The notes beneath the pieces were generated by a model. It was not told the DNA's origin. It did no database searches and worked only from the letters and a program-made list of their open reading frames with translations. The position numbers and the translations under genes were made by a program. This document shows, piece after piece, positions 54,231-62,724 of a stretch of 64,000 nt of DNA. The stretch's first letter is position 1. Every line of letters starts with the position of its first letter. The stretch comes from an uncultured Halomonas sp. (GTDB lineage: Bacteria; Pseudomonadota; Gammaproteobacteria; Pseudomonadales; Halomonadaceae), in the NCBI RefSeq assembly GCF_947500835.1, contig NZ_CANMTQ010000004.1:248001-312000 (forward strand), written 5' to 3'.

Positions 54231-55726
54231 CAGTAATCCTCGTACCAGGAACGGCCATCCTGGGTAATCATGGCAATTGACGCCACCGGCCCCCAGGAAC
54301 CTGCGGGATATCGGCGCGGCGGCATCTCGATCTCGTCCCAGGCGGCGACCAGACGATCCGCCCAGCGCCAGGCGTATTCGACCTCGTCCCGGCGCACGAA
54401 TAGATACTGCTGACCTTTCATGACCTCCAGCAAGAGACGTTCGTAGGCATCGGGGATACGCGTCTTGGGAAAGGCGCTGTTGAAATCCAGGTGCAAGGGC
54501 CCTGGGCGCAGGCGCATGCCCTTGTCGAGCCCGCCATCCTTGGTCAGCACCTGCAGTGCAATGCCCTCTTCCGGCTGCAGACGAATGATCAGCTTGTTGG
54601 AAGTCAGGCTGCGTTGATCCGGATCAAAGATGTAGTGCGCCTGCTGGCGAAAATGAATGACGATCTGGGACAGCTTCTCCGGCATGCGCTTGCCGGTACG
54701 TAGATAGAACGGCACGCCGGCCCAGCGCCAGTTGGCGACTTCGGTGCGCATGGCGACAAAGGTTTCGGTATGGCTGTCAGCGTTGGCGCCGTCCTCTTCA
54801 AGATACCCCGGAACGCTATCGCCTTCGATCGAGCCTGCAATGTACTGGCCTCGCACCACGTCTCGCTGAATAGACTCCCGGCTGAAAGGCTTGAGCGCCT
54901 TGAGCACCTTGACCTTTTCGTCGCGAATGGCATCCGCATCGAGATTGGAAGGCGGATCCATGGCAATCAGGCATAAAAGCTGCAGCAAATGATTCTGCAC
55001 CATGTCCCGCAACTGACCGGCCTTGTCGAAATAGCCCCAGCGCCCTTCGATGCCGACCTGCTCGGCGACGGTGATCTCGACGTGAGAGATATGGTTCTGA
55101 TTCCACTGGGTACCGAACAGCGGATTGGCAAAACGCATCGCGATCAGGTTCTGGACGGTCTCCTTGCCCAGGTAGTGATCGATGCGATAGATCCGCGATT
55201 CGGGAAATACCGCACCGATGGCATCATTGATTTCCTGGGAGGACTCGAGATCGTAGCCAATGGGCTTCTCCACTACCACCCGGGTCTCATCGTCAAGGCT
55301 GCCGCTTTTATGCAGGTTATGACAGATGTCGCCGAAGATACTCGCCGGCACCGCCATATAGACCGTCATGGGACGGCTATCTTTTTCCTTCGCGGCATTT
55401 TCCCGCCACTGGCGAATGGCCTTGAAACCTTCCGTATTGTTGAAGTCGAGCTGTAGATAATCAAGACGCTCGAGAAAACGCTGAAGGCACTCCTGCTCCA
55501 GTGATTCTGGTTTGACGTAAGTCTTCAGGGTCTTGTGTACCCGTTTGCGAAAGGCCTCTGTATCCATTTCCTGGCGTGCAAGGCCCAGAATTCGCATACC
55601 ACTGGCCAGTAGATTGTCTCGATCCAGATGATACAGCGCCGGATATAGCTTGCGTAGCGCCAGATCACCCAAGCCACCGAACAAGGCAAGATCGACGTCG
55701 GATGTGGTGCCTTTGCCTTGGACCAT
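54230..55726 (-). CDS. zwf: Glucose-6-phosphate 1-dehydrogenase
   Basis: The 498-residue enzyme oxidises glucose 6-phosphate with NADP or NAD. It has the nucleotide-binding start [20 protein letters not shown], the active-site [14 protein letters not shown] with the catalytic His, and [11 protein letters not shown]. The usual second residue of the fingerprint (GASGDL) is replaced by GGLGDL. It is first in zwf-pgl and divergent from hexR, which is expected to repress it. Confidence 0.95.
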   Translation of the reverse strand: MVQGKGTTSDVDLALFGGLGDLALRKLYPALYHLDRDNLLASGMRILGLARQEMDTEAFRKRVHKTLKTYVKPESLEQECLQRFLERLDYLQLDFNNTEGFKAIRQWRENAAKEKDSRPMTVYMAVPASIFGDICHNLHKSGSLDDETRVVVEKPIGYDLESSQEINDAIGAVFPESRIYRIDHYLGKETVQNLIAMRFANPLFGTQWNQNHISHVEITVAEQVGIEGRWGYFDKAGQLRDMVQNHLLQLLCLIAMDPPSNLDADAIRDEKVKVLKALKPFSRESIQRDVVRGQYIAGSIEGDSVPGYLEEDGANADSHTETFVAMRTEVANWRWAGVPFYLRTGKRMPEKLSQIVIHFRQQAHYIFDPDQRSLTSNKLIIRLQPEEGIALQVLTKDGGLDKGMRLRPGPLHLDFNSAFPKTRIPDAYERLLLEVMKGQQYLFVRRDEVEYAWRWADRLVAAWDEIEMPPRRYPAGSWGPVASIAMITQDGRSWYEDY

Positions 55727-55935
55727 GAACCACCCCTCAAAATTCTGGTTAAATTACTAATAAAGTACGTTATAGGTGCTTCATACCGCAAATAATTTGG
55801 TAACTTTGACAAAACTACGGTAATTAACGCTTTGATCTTTTTGTCGGGATGGTGTCAAGTTAAGACGACGATCGACTCGTGAACCACTACATCACAGTAT
55901 GGTAGGAATCATTCCATGGTAAAGAACGCCGTCTG

Positions 55936-56793
55936 ATGGCAAGCCATGATCTTCTGAAGCGCATTCGCCAGCGCCTGGAGACGCTAAATCGTTCCGAGCG
56001 CAAGGTGGCGGAGGTCATTCTTGCGGATCCGCTGACCGCCACAGGGTTGAGTATCGCAACCCTGGCTCAACGCGCGTCGGTCAGCGAACCCACCGTGAAT
56101 CGTTTTTGCCGCAGCTTCGAAACCAAGGGTTATCCTGATTTCAAGATCAAGCTGGCCCAGAGCCTGGCTGGCGGCACCCCCTATATCAGCCGCAACGTGG
56201 AACCCGAGGACGACGCGGCCAGCTATGCGGACAAGATATTTGGCGCCAGCATCGCGGCCCTGGACGACGCTCGCCGCGCACTCGATTCTCGCAGCATCGA
56301 GCGGGCCGTGGACTATCTCATCCAGGCCAAGCAGATCAGCTTCTTTGGACTTGGCGCCTCTGGCCCGGTGGCCCAGGATGCTCAGCACAAGTTCTTTCGC
56401 TTCAACTTGCCCGTGATGGCCTACGAAGACGTACTGATGCAGCGCATGGTGGCCGCTGCCAGTCATACCGGCGATGTCATCGTGATCATTTCCTATACCG
56501 GACGCACCCGGGAACTGGTGGATATCGCCAAGCTAGGGCGCAACAGCGGCGCGGTGGTGCTTGGCATCACTGCGCCTTCATCGCCTCTGGCCGCTCAATG
56601 CACTGAAACCCTGGAAGTCATCACCCCGGAAGATACCGATGTCTACATGCCCATGACCTCCCGCATGATTCATCTGGCCCTGATCGATGTGCTGGCAACC
56701 GGCGTGACCTTGCGCCGGGGGGAAGGATTCTTGCCTCATCTCAAGAAGATCAAGGACAGCCTTCAGGCGACCCGCTATCCACTCGAAACCTGA
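55936..56793 (+). CDS. hexR: HexR, RpiR-family regulator of glucose catabolism
   Basis: The 285-residue protein has an N-terminal RpiR helix-turn-helix ([24 protein letters not shown]) and a C-terminal SIS sugar-phosphate domain ([35 protein letters not shown]-like). HexR senses 2-keto-3-deoxy-6-phosphogluconate and represses zwf and related genes. The 209-base gap to zwf holds AT-rich stretches such as GTTAAATTACTAATAAAG, but no perfect HexR palindrome that I can point to. Confidence 0.92.
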   Translation: MASHDLLKRIRQRLETLNRSERKVAEVILADPLTATGLSIATLAQRASVSEPTVNRFCRSFETKGYPDFKIKLAQSLAGGTPYISRNVEPEDDAASYADKIFGASIAALDDARRALDSRSIERAVDYLIQAKQISFFGLGASGPVAQDAQHKFFRFNLPVMAYEDVLMQRMVAAASHTGDVIVIISYTGRTRELVDIAKLGRNSGAVVLGITAPSSPLAAQCTETLEVITPEDTDVYMPMTSRMIHLALIDVLATGVTLRRGEGFLPHLKKIKDSLQATRYPLET

Positions 56794-56861
56794 TCCTGAC
56801 GTCGGCTCAGCGTGGCATGATTTATAGCAAAGTAGCCTATCGAAGGAGACTCGCGTAGGGT

Positions 56862-57617
56862 ATGCCCGTTGCGCTGACCACGCCTGAAAATAAGATGCTC
56901 GGGACGAAACGCTTGATGAACACGGCCTCGCTCACCCTCGAGGACTGGCGCGCCTGGCAGCCCGGGCGCTCACCTACTGACGATCCACGCCTGTCGACAG
57001 ACGAACGCCCATCCGGCGCCTCCGTCCCGGCCATGTTGCGCCGCCGTCTCAACGATACCGGGCGCGCCGTGTGCGACATGCTTGCGACGCTAGACCCGAA
57101 CGCCGAATGCGTTCTGCTGCACGCCTCGCGACATGGCGATGCCGAGCGCACCCTGGATATGCTCTATGCCCTGCACGAGGAAGGGGCGCTTTCCCCTGCA
57201 CGCTTTGGCATGTCGGTGCATAACGCAGTGCTCGGCGTCCACTCCATTGCCAGCGGCAATCGACGCTCTCTTCAGGCCATCGCAGCTTCCGGGGCGGAGG
57301 TCTCTGCGCTTTTCAGTGAAGCGTTGGGCTATCTCATGGATGGCGAAAAACATGTCGTCATGGTGTTCAGCGACGCCCCCATTCCAGCACGCTTTGCCGA
57401 CCATACCCCAGGCCCATCGACCATGACCGCCGTGGTCCTGCGTTTATCCTTGACCTCACCGAGCAGGAGCAGCAAGACACTAATCGCTCAAAGCGCGTCA
57501 GCGACCATGTTGGAGCATTGTCGCCCTCCCCAGCCTGACGATGTGATTGCCTGGCTGCTGGATGAGGCTCCTCTGGTCTGCCCTCTACGCCGGCGAACAT
57601 GGCGGCTGTCATCCTGA
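56862..57617 (+). CDS. Ketosynthase-like chain-length factor of an aryl polyene cluster
   Basis: The 251-residue protein is a short thiolase-fold relative (ketoacyl-synthase chain-length factor) with RFGMSVHNAVLGVHSIASGN and MVFSDAP but without the catalytic cysteine stretch of true ketosynthases. In APE systems this partner pairs with a real ketosynthase to set polyene length; that partner is not in the window. It opens the operon 56862-64000. The start at 56862 follows AAGGAG at a long distance; ATGs at 56895 or 56916 are possible. Confidence 0.82.
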   Translation: MPVALTTPENKMLGTKRLMNTASLTLEDWRAWQPGRSPTDDPRLSTDERPSGASVPAMLRRRLNDTGRAVCDMLATLDPNAECVLLHASRHGDAERTLDMLYALHEEGALSPARFGMSVHNAVLGVHSIASGNRRSLQAIAASGAEVSALFSEALGYLMDGEKHVVMVFSDAPIPARFADHTPGPSTMTAVVLRLSLTSPSRSSKTLIAQSASATMLEHCRPPQPDDVIAWLLDEAPLVCPLRRRTWRLSS

Positions 57618-58393
57618 TGTCCGGCGCCTTGATCATGCCTCGCGCCATTGGTTCCGGTCTCGATCGCAGCTGGCGCTGCATCGCCACGGGTTGCTGTTTC
57701 GTCCTGTTTGCCCTTAGCGCGCTGGTGGTAGGGCTTGGCATCGCACCGATAGTGAAGCTTTTGAGCCGTGATGAAACCGCTGCGCAGCGTCGCGTGCGGC
57801 GCGCCGTCAGAGCCTTCTGCAAGGGATTCGTCGCGCTGCTAAGCGGCCTGAGATTGATCGATTATCGATTGATCCATGGCGAGCGCCTGGCTCGTTCCGG
57901 CAGCCTGTTACTGGCCAATCATCCATCGCTGATCGATGCGCTATTTCTGCTGGCCCACACCCCTGATGCGGTATGTATCGTCAAGGGTCGCCTGGCCCAT
58001 CACCCGATTACCCGGCACGTCATCCAGTCCGCGGGATTTATCGCCAATCGCAATCCACGTCAGGTGATTGCACAAGCCTGCAAGGCCTTGGAAAATGGCC
58101 GGTCATTGATCGTTTTCCCCGAAGGGACCCGATCGACCCCGGGAGAGCCGGTACATCTGCGCCGGGGCGGTGCGCTCATTGCGCTCGTCAGCGGCGCCGA
58201 TGTCATCCCGATAAGAATTCGCTGCGAGCCCAGCACCTTGACCAAGGGCACTCCTTGGTACCAAGTAGCGTCCCGGAGACCGCTTTTCACCCTGGAGATC
58301 GGTGACACGCTACAGCCGGTCGCGACACCCTCGCTTCTTAGGGCAGCCTGGTGTCTTGATCGGCGTCTCGAAACTTATTTCAATCTTTCTTGA
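57599..58393 (+). CDS. PlsC-like acyltransferase of the APE cluster
   Basis: The 264-residue membrane-associated protein has the acyltransferase HX4D box (LLANHPSLIDALF) and FPEGTRSTPG. It would transfer an acyl or polyene chain to a glycerol or phospholipid acceptor. It overlaps the chain-length factor gene by 19 bases; the first 30 residues are uncertain, as ATGs at 57617 and 57635 are also possible. Confidence 0.85.
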   Translation: MAAVILMSGALIMPRAIGSGLDRSWRCIATGCCFVLFALSALVVGLGIAPIVKLLSRDETAAQRRVRRAVRAFCKGFVALLSGLRLIDYRLIHGERLARSGSLLLANHPSLIDALFLLAHTPDAVCIVKGRLAHHPITRHVIQSAGFIANRNPRQVIAQACKALENGRSLIVFPEGTRSTPGEPVHLRRGGALIALVSGADVIPIRIRCEPSTLTKGTPWYQVASRRPLFTLEIGDTLQPVATPSLLRAAWCLDRRLETYFNLS

Positions 58394-58411
58394 TGGACGA
58401 GGATATCGCCC

Positions 58412-58675
58412 ATGGCAAACGCTCTGGAACTTGAACTCAAACACCTGATCATCGACACCCTTGAGCTCGAGGACGTCACCCCGGACGATATCGACCGCGA
58501 TGAACCCCTGTTCGTGGAAGGGCTGGGGCTGGATTCCATCGATGCCCTGGAGTTGGGCCTGGCCCTGCAAAAGACCTACGGCATCAAACTCGAAGCGGAT
58601 AGCGAGGAGTCGCGTCGTCATTTCAACAATCTGAAAAGCCTCGCCGCTCTGGTGGAAGCGCGTCGCGTTACATAG
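58412..58675 (+). CDS. Acyl carrier protein of the APE cluster
   Basis: The 87-residue acidic protein has the phosphopantetheine motif GLGLDSIDALELGL, Ser47 being the attachment site. It carries the growing polyene chain. Many APE clusters encode two carrier proteins in tandem here; only one is present between the acyltransferase and the membrane gene. Confidence 0.92.
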   Translation: MANALELELKHLIIDTLELEDVTPDDIDRDEPLFVEGLGLDSIDALELGLALQKTYGIKLEADSEESRRHFNNLKSLAALVEARRVT

Positions 58676-58679
58676 TGCA

Positions 58680-59240
58680 ATGCTCACTAGGCGTTCAACT
58701 CCCCCGACCACCACACTTTTGCTCGGCCTGCTGATGCTGGCCTGGCCGCTGCTGGTGTTCTTCCTGCTGCCACAAGGCGGAGGAGTGTTCTTATTAGCGC
58801 TGGGGGTTGCCCTTGTCAGCTGGCGGCTGCCCCCAGGCTACAAGCGCTGGGGGTTATTATTGGCGTTGATCGTATCGATCTTGGCACTTCTGGGTTATGT
58901 GCATCTTGGGGTGCGCGCCTGGCCGGTGCTGATCAATGCCGCGCTGTTTGCTCTGTTCGCCTGGAGTCTGCGACATCCACCAAGTCTGATCGAGCGTCTG
59001 GCACGCCGTCAGGAACCCGACCTCCCGCCCAGCGGCGTGCGCTATACCCGTCGCGTTACCCAGCTGTGGTGCGGCTTTTTTCTGGTCAACGGTAGCATTG
59101 CCCTATGGACGTCACTTTACGCTGACCTGAGCACCTGGGCCCTGTACAACGGCGGCATTGCCTATGGATTGAGCGGCGCCCTGTTCGCCGGTGAATGGTG
59201 CGTGCGCCAACGGGTGCGCAGCAGGATCGCCCATGACTAA
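58680..59240 (+). CDS. COG4648-type membrane protein of the APE cluster
   Basis: The 186-residue protein has five or six hydrophobic helices (LLGLLMLAWPLLVFFLLP, VFLLALGVALVSW, GLLLALIVSILALLGY) and the family phrase GVRYTRRVTQLWCGFFLVNGSIALWTSLY. Such proteins recur in APE operons next to carrier proteins; the role is unknown. It starts five bases after the ACP stop, and its stop overlaps the ligase start by eight bases. Confidence 0.87.
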   Translation: MLTRRSTPPTTTLLLGLLMLAWPLLVFFLLPQGGGVFLLALGVALVSWRLPPGYKRWGLLLALIVSILALLGYVHLGVRAWPVLINAALFALFAWSLRHPPSLIERLARRQEPDLPPSGVRYTRRVTQLWCGFFLVNGSIALWTSLYADLSTWALYNGGIAYGLSGALFAGEWCVRQRVRSRIAHD

Positions 59241-61020
59241 TGCCGCACTTCTCAGCGCCCCCTGGCGGCACGCACCGCTCGACCGGCCGATCGGCTGGCA
59301 TTGCGCTGCATACGCGCATGATGCCGCCATTCCCTGGTCGGTTTTTCATGGGCGCGTGGGGGCCTGGCAGGCGCTACTGGACTCCCTGGCCCCTGCCGGG
59401 CAACGCTGGCTCCTGCACCTTCGCGAACCTATCGAATTTGCTGCGGCCCTGATCGCCTGCTGGGAACGCGGCGATAGTGTCGTGCTGCCCGCAGATGATC
59501 GACCGGAAACCCTGGCCGGCGTGGACCATCTGACCCAAGAGCGCCTTGGCGATATAACGGGCGGCCATCGTGCCGGCCCCTCGGCCGAAACGCCGCGTTG
59601 GGGAACACTCGATGCGGATGCGCTCGCGCTCTCTTTATACACTTCCGGGTCCAGCGGCGAACCGCAGCGTCTGGACAAGCGCTTTGCCCAGCTCGACGCG
59701 GAGCTTGGCGTGCAGGCTCAGCTCTGGCCGCTCGAAGGGCGGCTGGTGATCAGCCAGGTGAGTCATCAGCATATTTATGGCCTGCTATTCGCTATCCTGC
59801 GCCCGCTCTGCGAACAGGCACCGATGGCTACCGCCCTATGCCGTTATCCGGAAACCCTTAGCGATTGGCTAGGACGTCTGGAAGAGACTCGGCGTTCCCA
59901 AGATTCCGCCACGCCCTATATTCCCCCGGGTGCGGTTCTGATCAGCGCGCCGCCCCCGCTTGAACGCCTGCCCCAGGAGCTCGACTGGGAGGCCGCGCCT
60001 CTGGTGCTTGCACGCATTCACTCCTCTGGCGCCGCCTTGTCGCGAATCGCCAGTGAGCACGCCCTGAAAGTGCTCGGCGTTCCGGTCAGCGAAGTCTACG
60101 GCAGTTCCGAAACCGGGGGCATCGCTTGGCGCGTTCAACAACAGGACGAGTGCTGGACGCCGCTACCCGGCATCGAGATTCGTGACGATCGACACGGCGC
60201 CCTATGGCTGCGCTCTCCGTTCCTGTCATCTCCCGACTGGCAGCGTCAGGCCGATCGTATCGCCTTGGAAGGCTCTCGATTTTGTTTGCTGGGGCGCGCC
60301 GATCATATCCTCAAGGTGGGGGGCAAGCGTTTATCCCTGACCGGCATGGATCGCACTCTTGGCACGTACCCCGGTGTGATTCAAGCCCGCACCGTCAGCC
60401 TGCCGGAGCGAGATACGCGCCTAGGGGCCATCGTCCAGCTCGACCCGGAACGTATCCCCCTGGACCACGATTCGCGGCGCGAGCTGATCGCGTCCTTGCG
60501 CCGGCATCTATCGAGCGCCTATGAATCCACGGTGGTGCCGCGCTACTGGCGCTTTGTCGATATTTGGCCAACCAACGCGCAGGGCAAACTGTCGAACGCC
60601 CTGGTGCGACAACTTTTTCGCGATCTGGAAGATCACCGCCTGCCGCGTTGGCTGGGCGTGAGCTTCGAGGGAGATGAGCGCTGTCAGGTAAGTCTGGAAG
60701 TCCCCGAGCGCTTGCTCTATCTGCAGGGCCACTTCGATGAGCAGCCAGTGGTGCCCGGCGTGGTGCTTGTGCAATGGAGCGTCGAGCTGGCCCGGGAGCA
60801 CTTGCCGTTGTCCGGTACGTTCCAGCGTCTCGAGCGGGTCAAGTTTCCCCAGCTACTGCTGCCCGGCGAACGTGTCACACTTGTTCTTGCCTTGAGCCCC
60901 CTCGACCGGAGCATGAACGAACGGGGCGTGCGCTTATCATTTACCCTGCAAGGCCGGCAGGGTGTTCATGCCACCGGCAAGATCGTCTTTACAACGCAGG
61001 AGACCCACGATGACGAGTGA
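59233..61020 (+). CDS. AMP-ligase fused to a hot-dog dehydratase, APE cluster
   Basis: The 595-residue protein has an adenylate-forming ligase part (SLYTSGSSGEPQRLDK phosphate loop, EVYGSSETGGIAWR, and LKVGGKRLSLTGMD with the adenylation Lys region) of about 480 residues, then a FabZ/ApeI-type hot-dog domain (YLQGHFDEQPVVPGVVLVQWSVELA) with the His of the active site. The ligase would load the aryl starter acid onto ACP; the dehydratase makes the double bonds. Several APE clusters encode these two separately. Start at 59233. Confidence 0.88.
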   Translation: MTNAALLSAPWRHAPLDRPIGWHCAAYAHDAAIPWSVFHGRVGAWQALLDSLAPAGQRWLLHLREPIEFAAALIACWERGDSVVLPADDRPETLAGVDHLTQERLGDITGGHRAGPSAETPRWGTLDADALALSLYTSGSSGEPQRLDKRFAQLDAELGVQAQLWPLEGRLVISQVSHQHIYGLLFAILRPLCEQAPMATALCRYPETLSDWLGRLEETRRSQDSATPYIPPGAVLISAPPPLERLPQELDWEAAPLVLARIHSSGAALSRIASEHALKVLGVPVSEVYGSSETGGIAWRVQQQDECWTPLPGIEIRDDRHGALWLRSPFLSSPDWQRQADRIALEGSRFCLLGRADHILKVGGKRLSLTGMDRTLGTYPGVIQARTVSLPERDTRLGAIVQLDPERIPLDHDSRRELIASLRRHLSSAYESTVVPRYWRFVDIWPTNAQGKLSNALVRQLFRDLEDHRLPRWLGVSFEGDERCQVSLEVPERLLYLQGHFDEQPVVPGVVLVQWSVELAREHLPLSGTFQRLERVKFPQLLLPGERVTLVLALSPLDRSMNERGVRLSFTLQGRQGVHATGKIVFTTQETHDDE

Positions 61021-61774
61021 TCAGCCGGCTCGCCCCTGTGTGCTGATTCCGGTATATAACCATGCCGCCGCCATCACCGCGACCTGCACCGGCGCCCGGC
61101 GCCTGGGTGTGCCGCTATTGCTGGTCGACGATGGCAGCGACACCGAGTGTGCACAAGTGCTCGACACCCTCGCCAAGGCAGAGGATGTAAGTCTGGTGCG
61201 TCTATCGGAAAATCGCGGCAAGGGGGCGGCGGTCAAGGCGGGCCTGATCGAGGCTGCACGCCAGGGTTTCACCCATGCGCTTCAGGTCGACGCCGACAGC
61301 CAGCACGAAGCCAGCGATTTTCCGCCGTTCCTGGAAGGACTGACCGCCGACCAGGAAGAGCTGCGCATCGCCTATCCACTGTTCGATCAAAGTGTGCCCC
61401 GGCATCGCTATTATGCCCGCTACGCCACCCACGCACTGGTATGGCTCAATACACTGTCCTTTGCGCTACGCGACACCATGTGCGGGGTCAAGCTGTACCC
61501 GGTCGAGGCGGTCAATCGTCTGGTAGCCCGTCACGGCTGTGGCGAACGCATGCAGTTCGATACCGAACTGCCGGTGCGCTGGCTGTGGGCAGGCTTGCCG
61601 GTCGCAAACCTGCCGGTACGCGTTAGCTATCCGCTGGACGGTATTTCGCATTTCAATATGTGGCGGGACAATGTGCTGCTGGTCATCATGCATGGGAGGC
61701 TATTCTGTGGCATGCTGCGGCGCTTGCCACGCGTGCTTCTTCGCCGCTCGAGAACATCGAAATATTCTGCATGA
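61010..61774 (+). CDS. Glycosyltransferase family 2 protein of the APE cluster
   Basis: The 254-residue GT2 enzyme has VLIPVYNHAAAITATC, LLLVDDGSDTE, NRGKGAAVKAGL and the DxD motif QVDADSQHEA. In APE operons it is thought to attach a sugar or act with the following acyltransferase on the lipid anchor. It overlaps the ligase gene by 11 bases and the acyltransferase gene by four. Confidence 0.9.
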   Translation: MTSDQPARPCVLIPVYNHAAAITATCTGARRLGVPLLLVDDGSDTECAQVLDTLAKAEDVSLVRLSENRGKGAAVKAGLIEAARQGFTHALQVDADSQHEASDFPPFLEGLTADQEELRIAYPLFDQSVPRHRYYARYATHALVWLNTLSFALRDTMCGVKLYPVEAVNRLVARHGCGERMQFDTELPVRWLWAGLPVANLPVRVSYPLDGISHFNMWRDNVLLVIMHGRLFCGMLRRLPRVLLRRSRTSKYSA

Positions 61775-62724
61775 ACGACTCTCCCGGGGCCCCACAACAT
61801 TGGGCACGTATACAGGAATCCGGCTCCTTGGCCGGCATGCGCATCATGGTGTGGATTCGCCGTCACCTCGGACGTCTGCCTTTTCGGATAGTGCTGGGGC
61901 CGGTCATCGTTTACTACTACCTTGGACAGGCATTGCCCCGGCGGGCCTCGCGTCGATATCTCGAACGCATATGGCCGCTGCATGCCGGGCATGCCCCACG
62001 CCAGCCCTGGTGGCTCGGTTTGAAGCACTTCATGGCCTTCGGTCAATCCTTGATGGACAAGGTCGACGCCTGGAGCGGCATGTCCATGGGCGTGAAGCTG
62101 ACCCCCGAGCATCGCGCCTGTCTCGACCAGGCCATTCGCAGCGGGCGCGGCGGTCTGATGCTGGTATCCCATATCGGCAATCTCGAGATCTGTAGCGCCA
62201 TCAGCGATAGCCGAGACGACTTTCACGTCACCCAGCTCATGCATACTCGTAACTCGCGCAAATTCAATCAACTCCTCGATCGCTCCACCCTCAGACGCGG
62301 CCCGGAGATCATTGAAGTCACCGAAATCACCCCCGCCACCGCTTTGGCCTTGGCGGAGCGCATCAACGCCGGTGGGTTCGTGGTGATCGCCGCGGATCGA
62401 GTGCCGATCAACGAAAGTGGCCGAGTGCGCCATATCGATTTCCTTGGCGCATCGGCGCCGTTTCCAGAAGGCCCCTTTTGGCTGGCGGCGTTGCTTCGCT
62501 GCCCCATTTATACGCTGAGCTGCCTGCGCGAAGGAACGTCACATCGCGTCGAATTCCAACCCTTCGACGACACCAGCCATCTGCGCCGGACGGATCGTGA
62601 GGCCTGGCGCGAAGACGCCATGCACCGCTACGTGGCCTGGCTCAAGGACCAATGCCGCCGCTATCCACTGCAGTGGTTCAACTTCTTCCCTTTCTGGCAG
62701 ACCGATGACCGATATGATGGCTGA
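61771..62724 (+). CDS. LpxL/HtrB-like acyltransferase of the APE cluster
   Basis: The 317-residue protein resembles lipid A late acyltransferases: HX4E-type SHIGNLEICSA, later ADRVPINESGRVRHIDFLGASAPFPEGPFWLAALL and the N-terminal membrane helix. It would acylate the polyene-lipid conjugate at the inner membrane. The ATG at 61771 overlaps the preceding stop (ATGA). Its 3' end overlaps the ammonia-lyase by 20 bases. Confidence 0.88.
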   Translation: MNDSPGAPQHWARIQESGSLAGMRIMVWIRRHLGRLPFRIVLGPVIVYYYLGQALPRRASRRYLERIWPLHAGHAPRQPWWLGLKHFMAFGQSLMDKVDAWSGMSMGVKLTPEHRACLDQAIRSGRGGLMLVSHIGNLEICSAISDSRDDFHVTQLMHTRNSRKFNQLLDRSTLRRGPEIIEVTEITPATALALAERINAGGFVVIAADRVPINESGRVRHIDFLGASAPFPEGPFWLAALLRCPIYTLSCLREGTSHRVEFQPFDDTSHLRRTDREAWREDAMHRYVAWLKDQCRRYPLQWFNFFPFWQTDDRYDG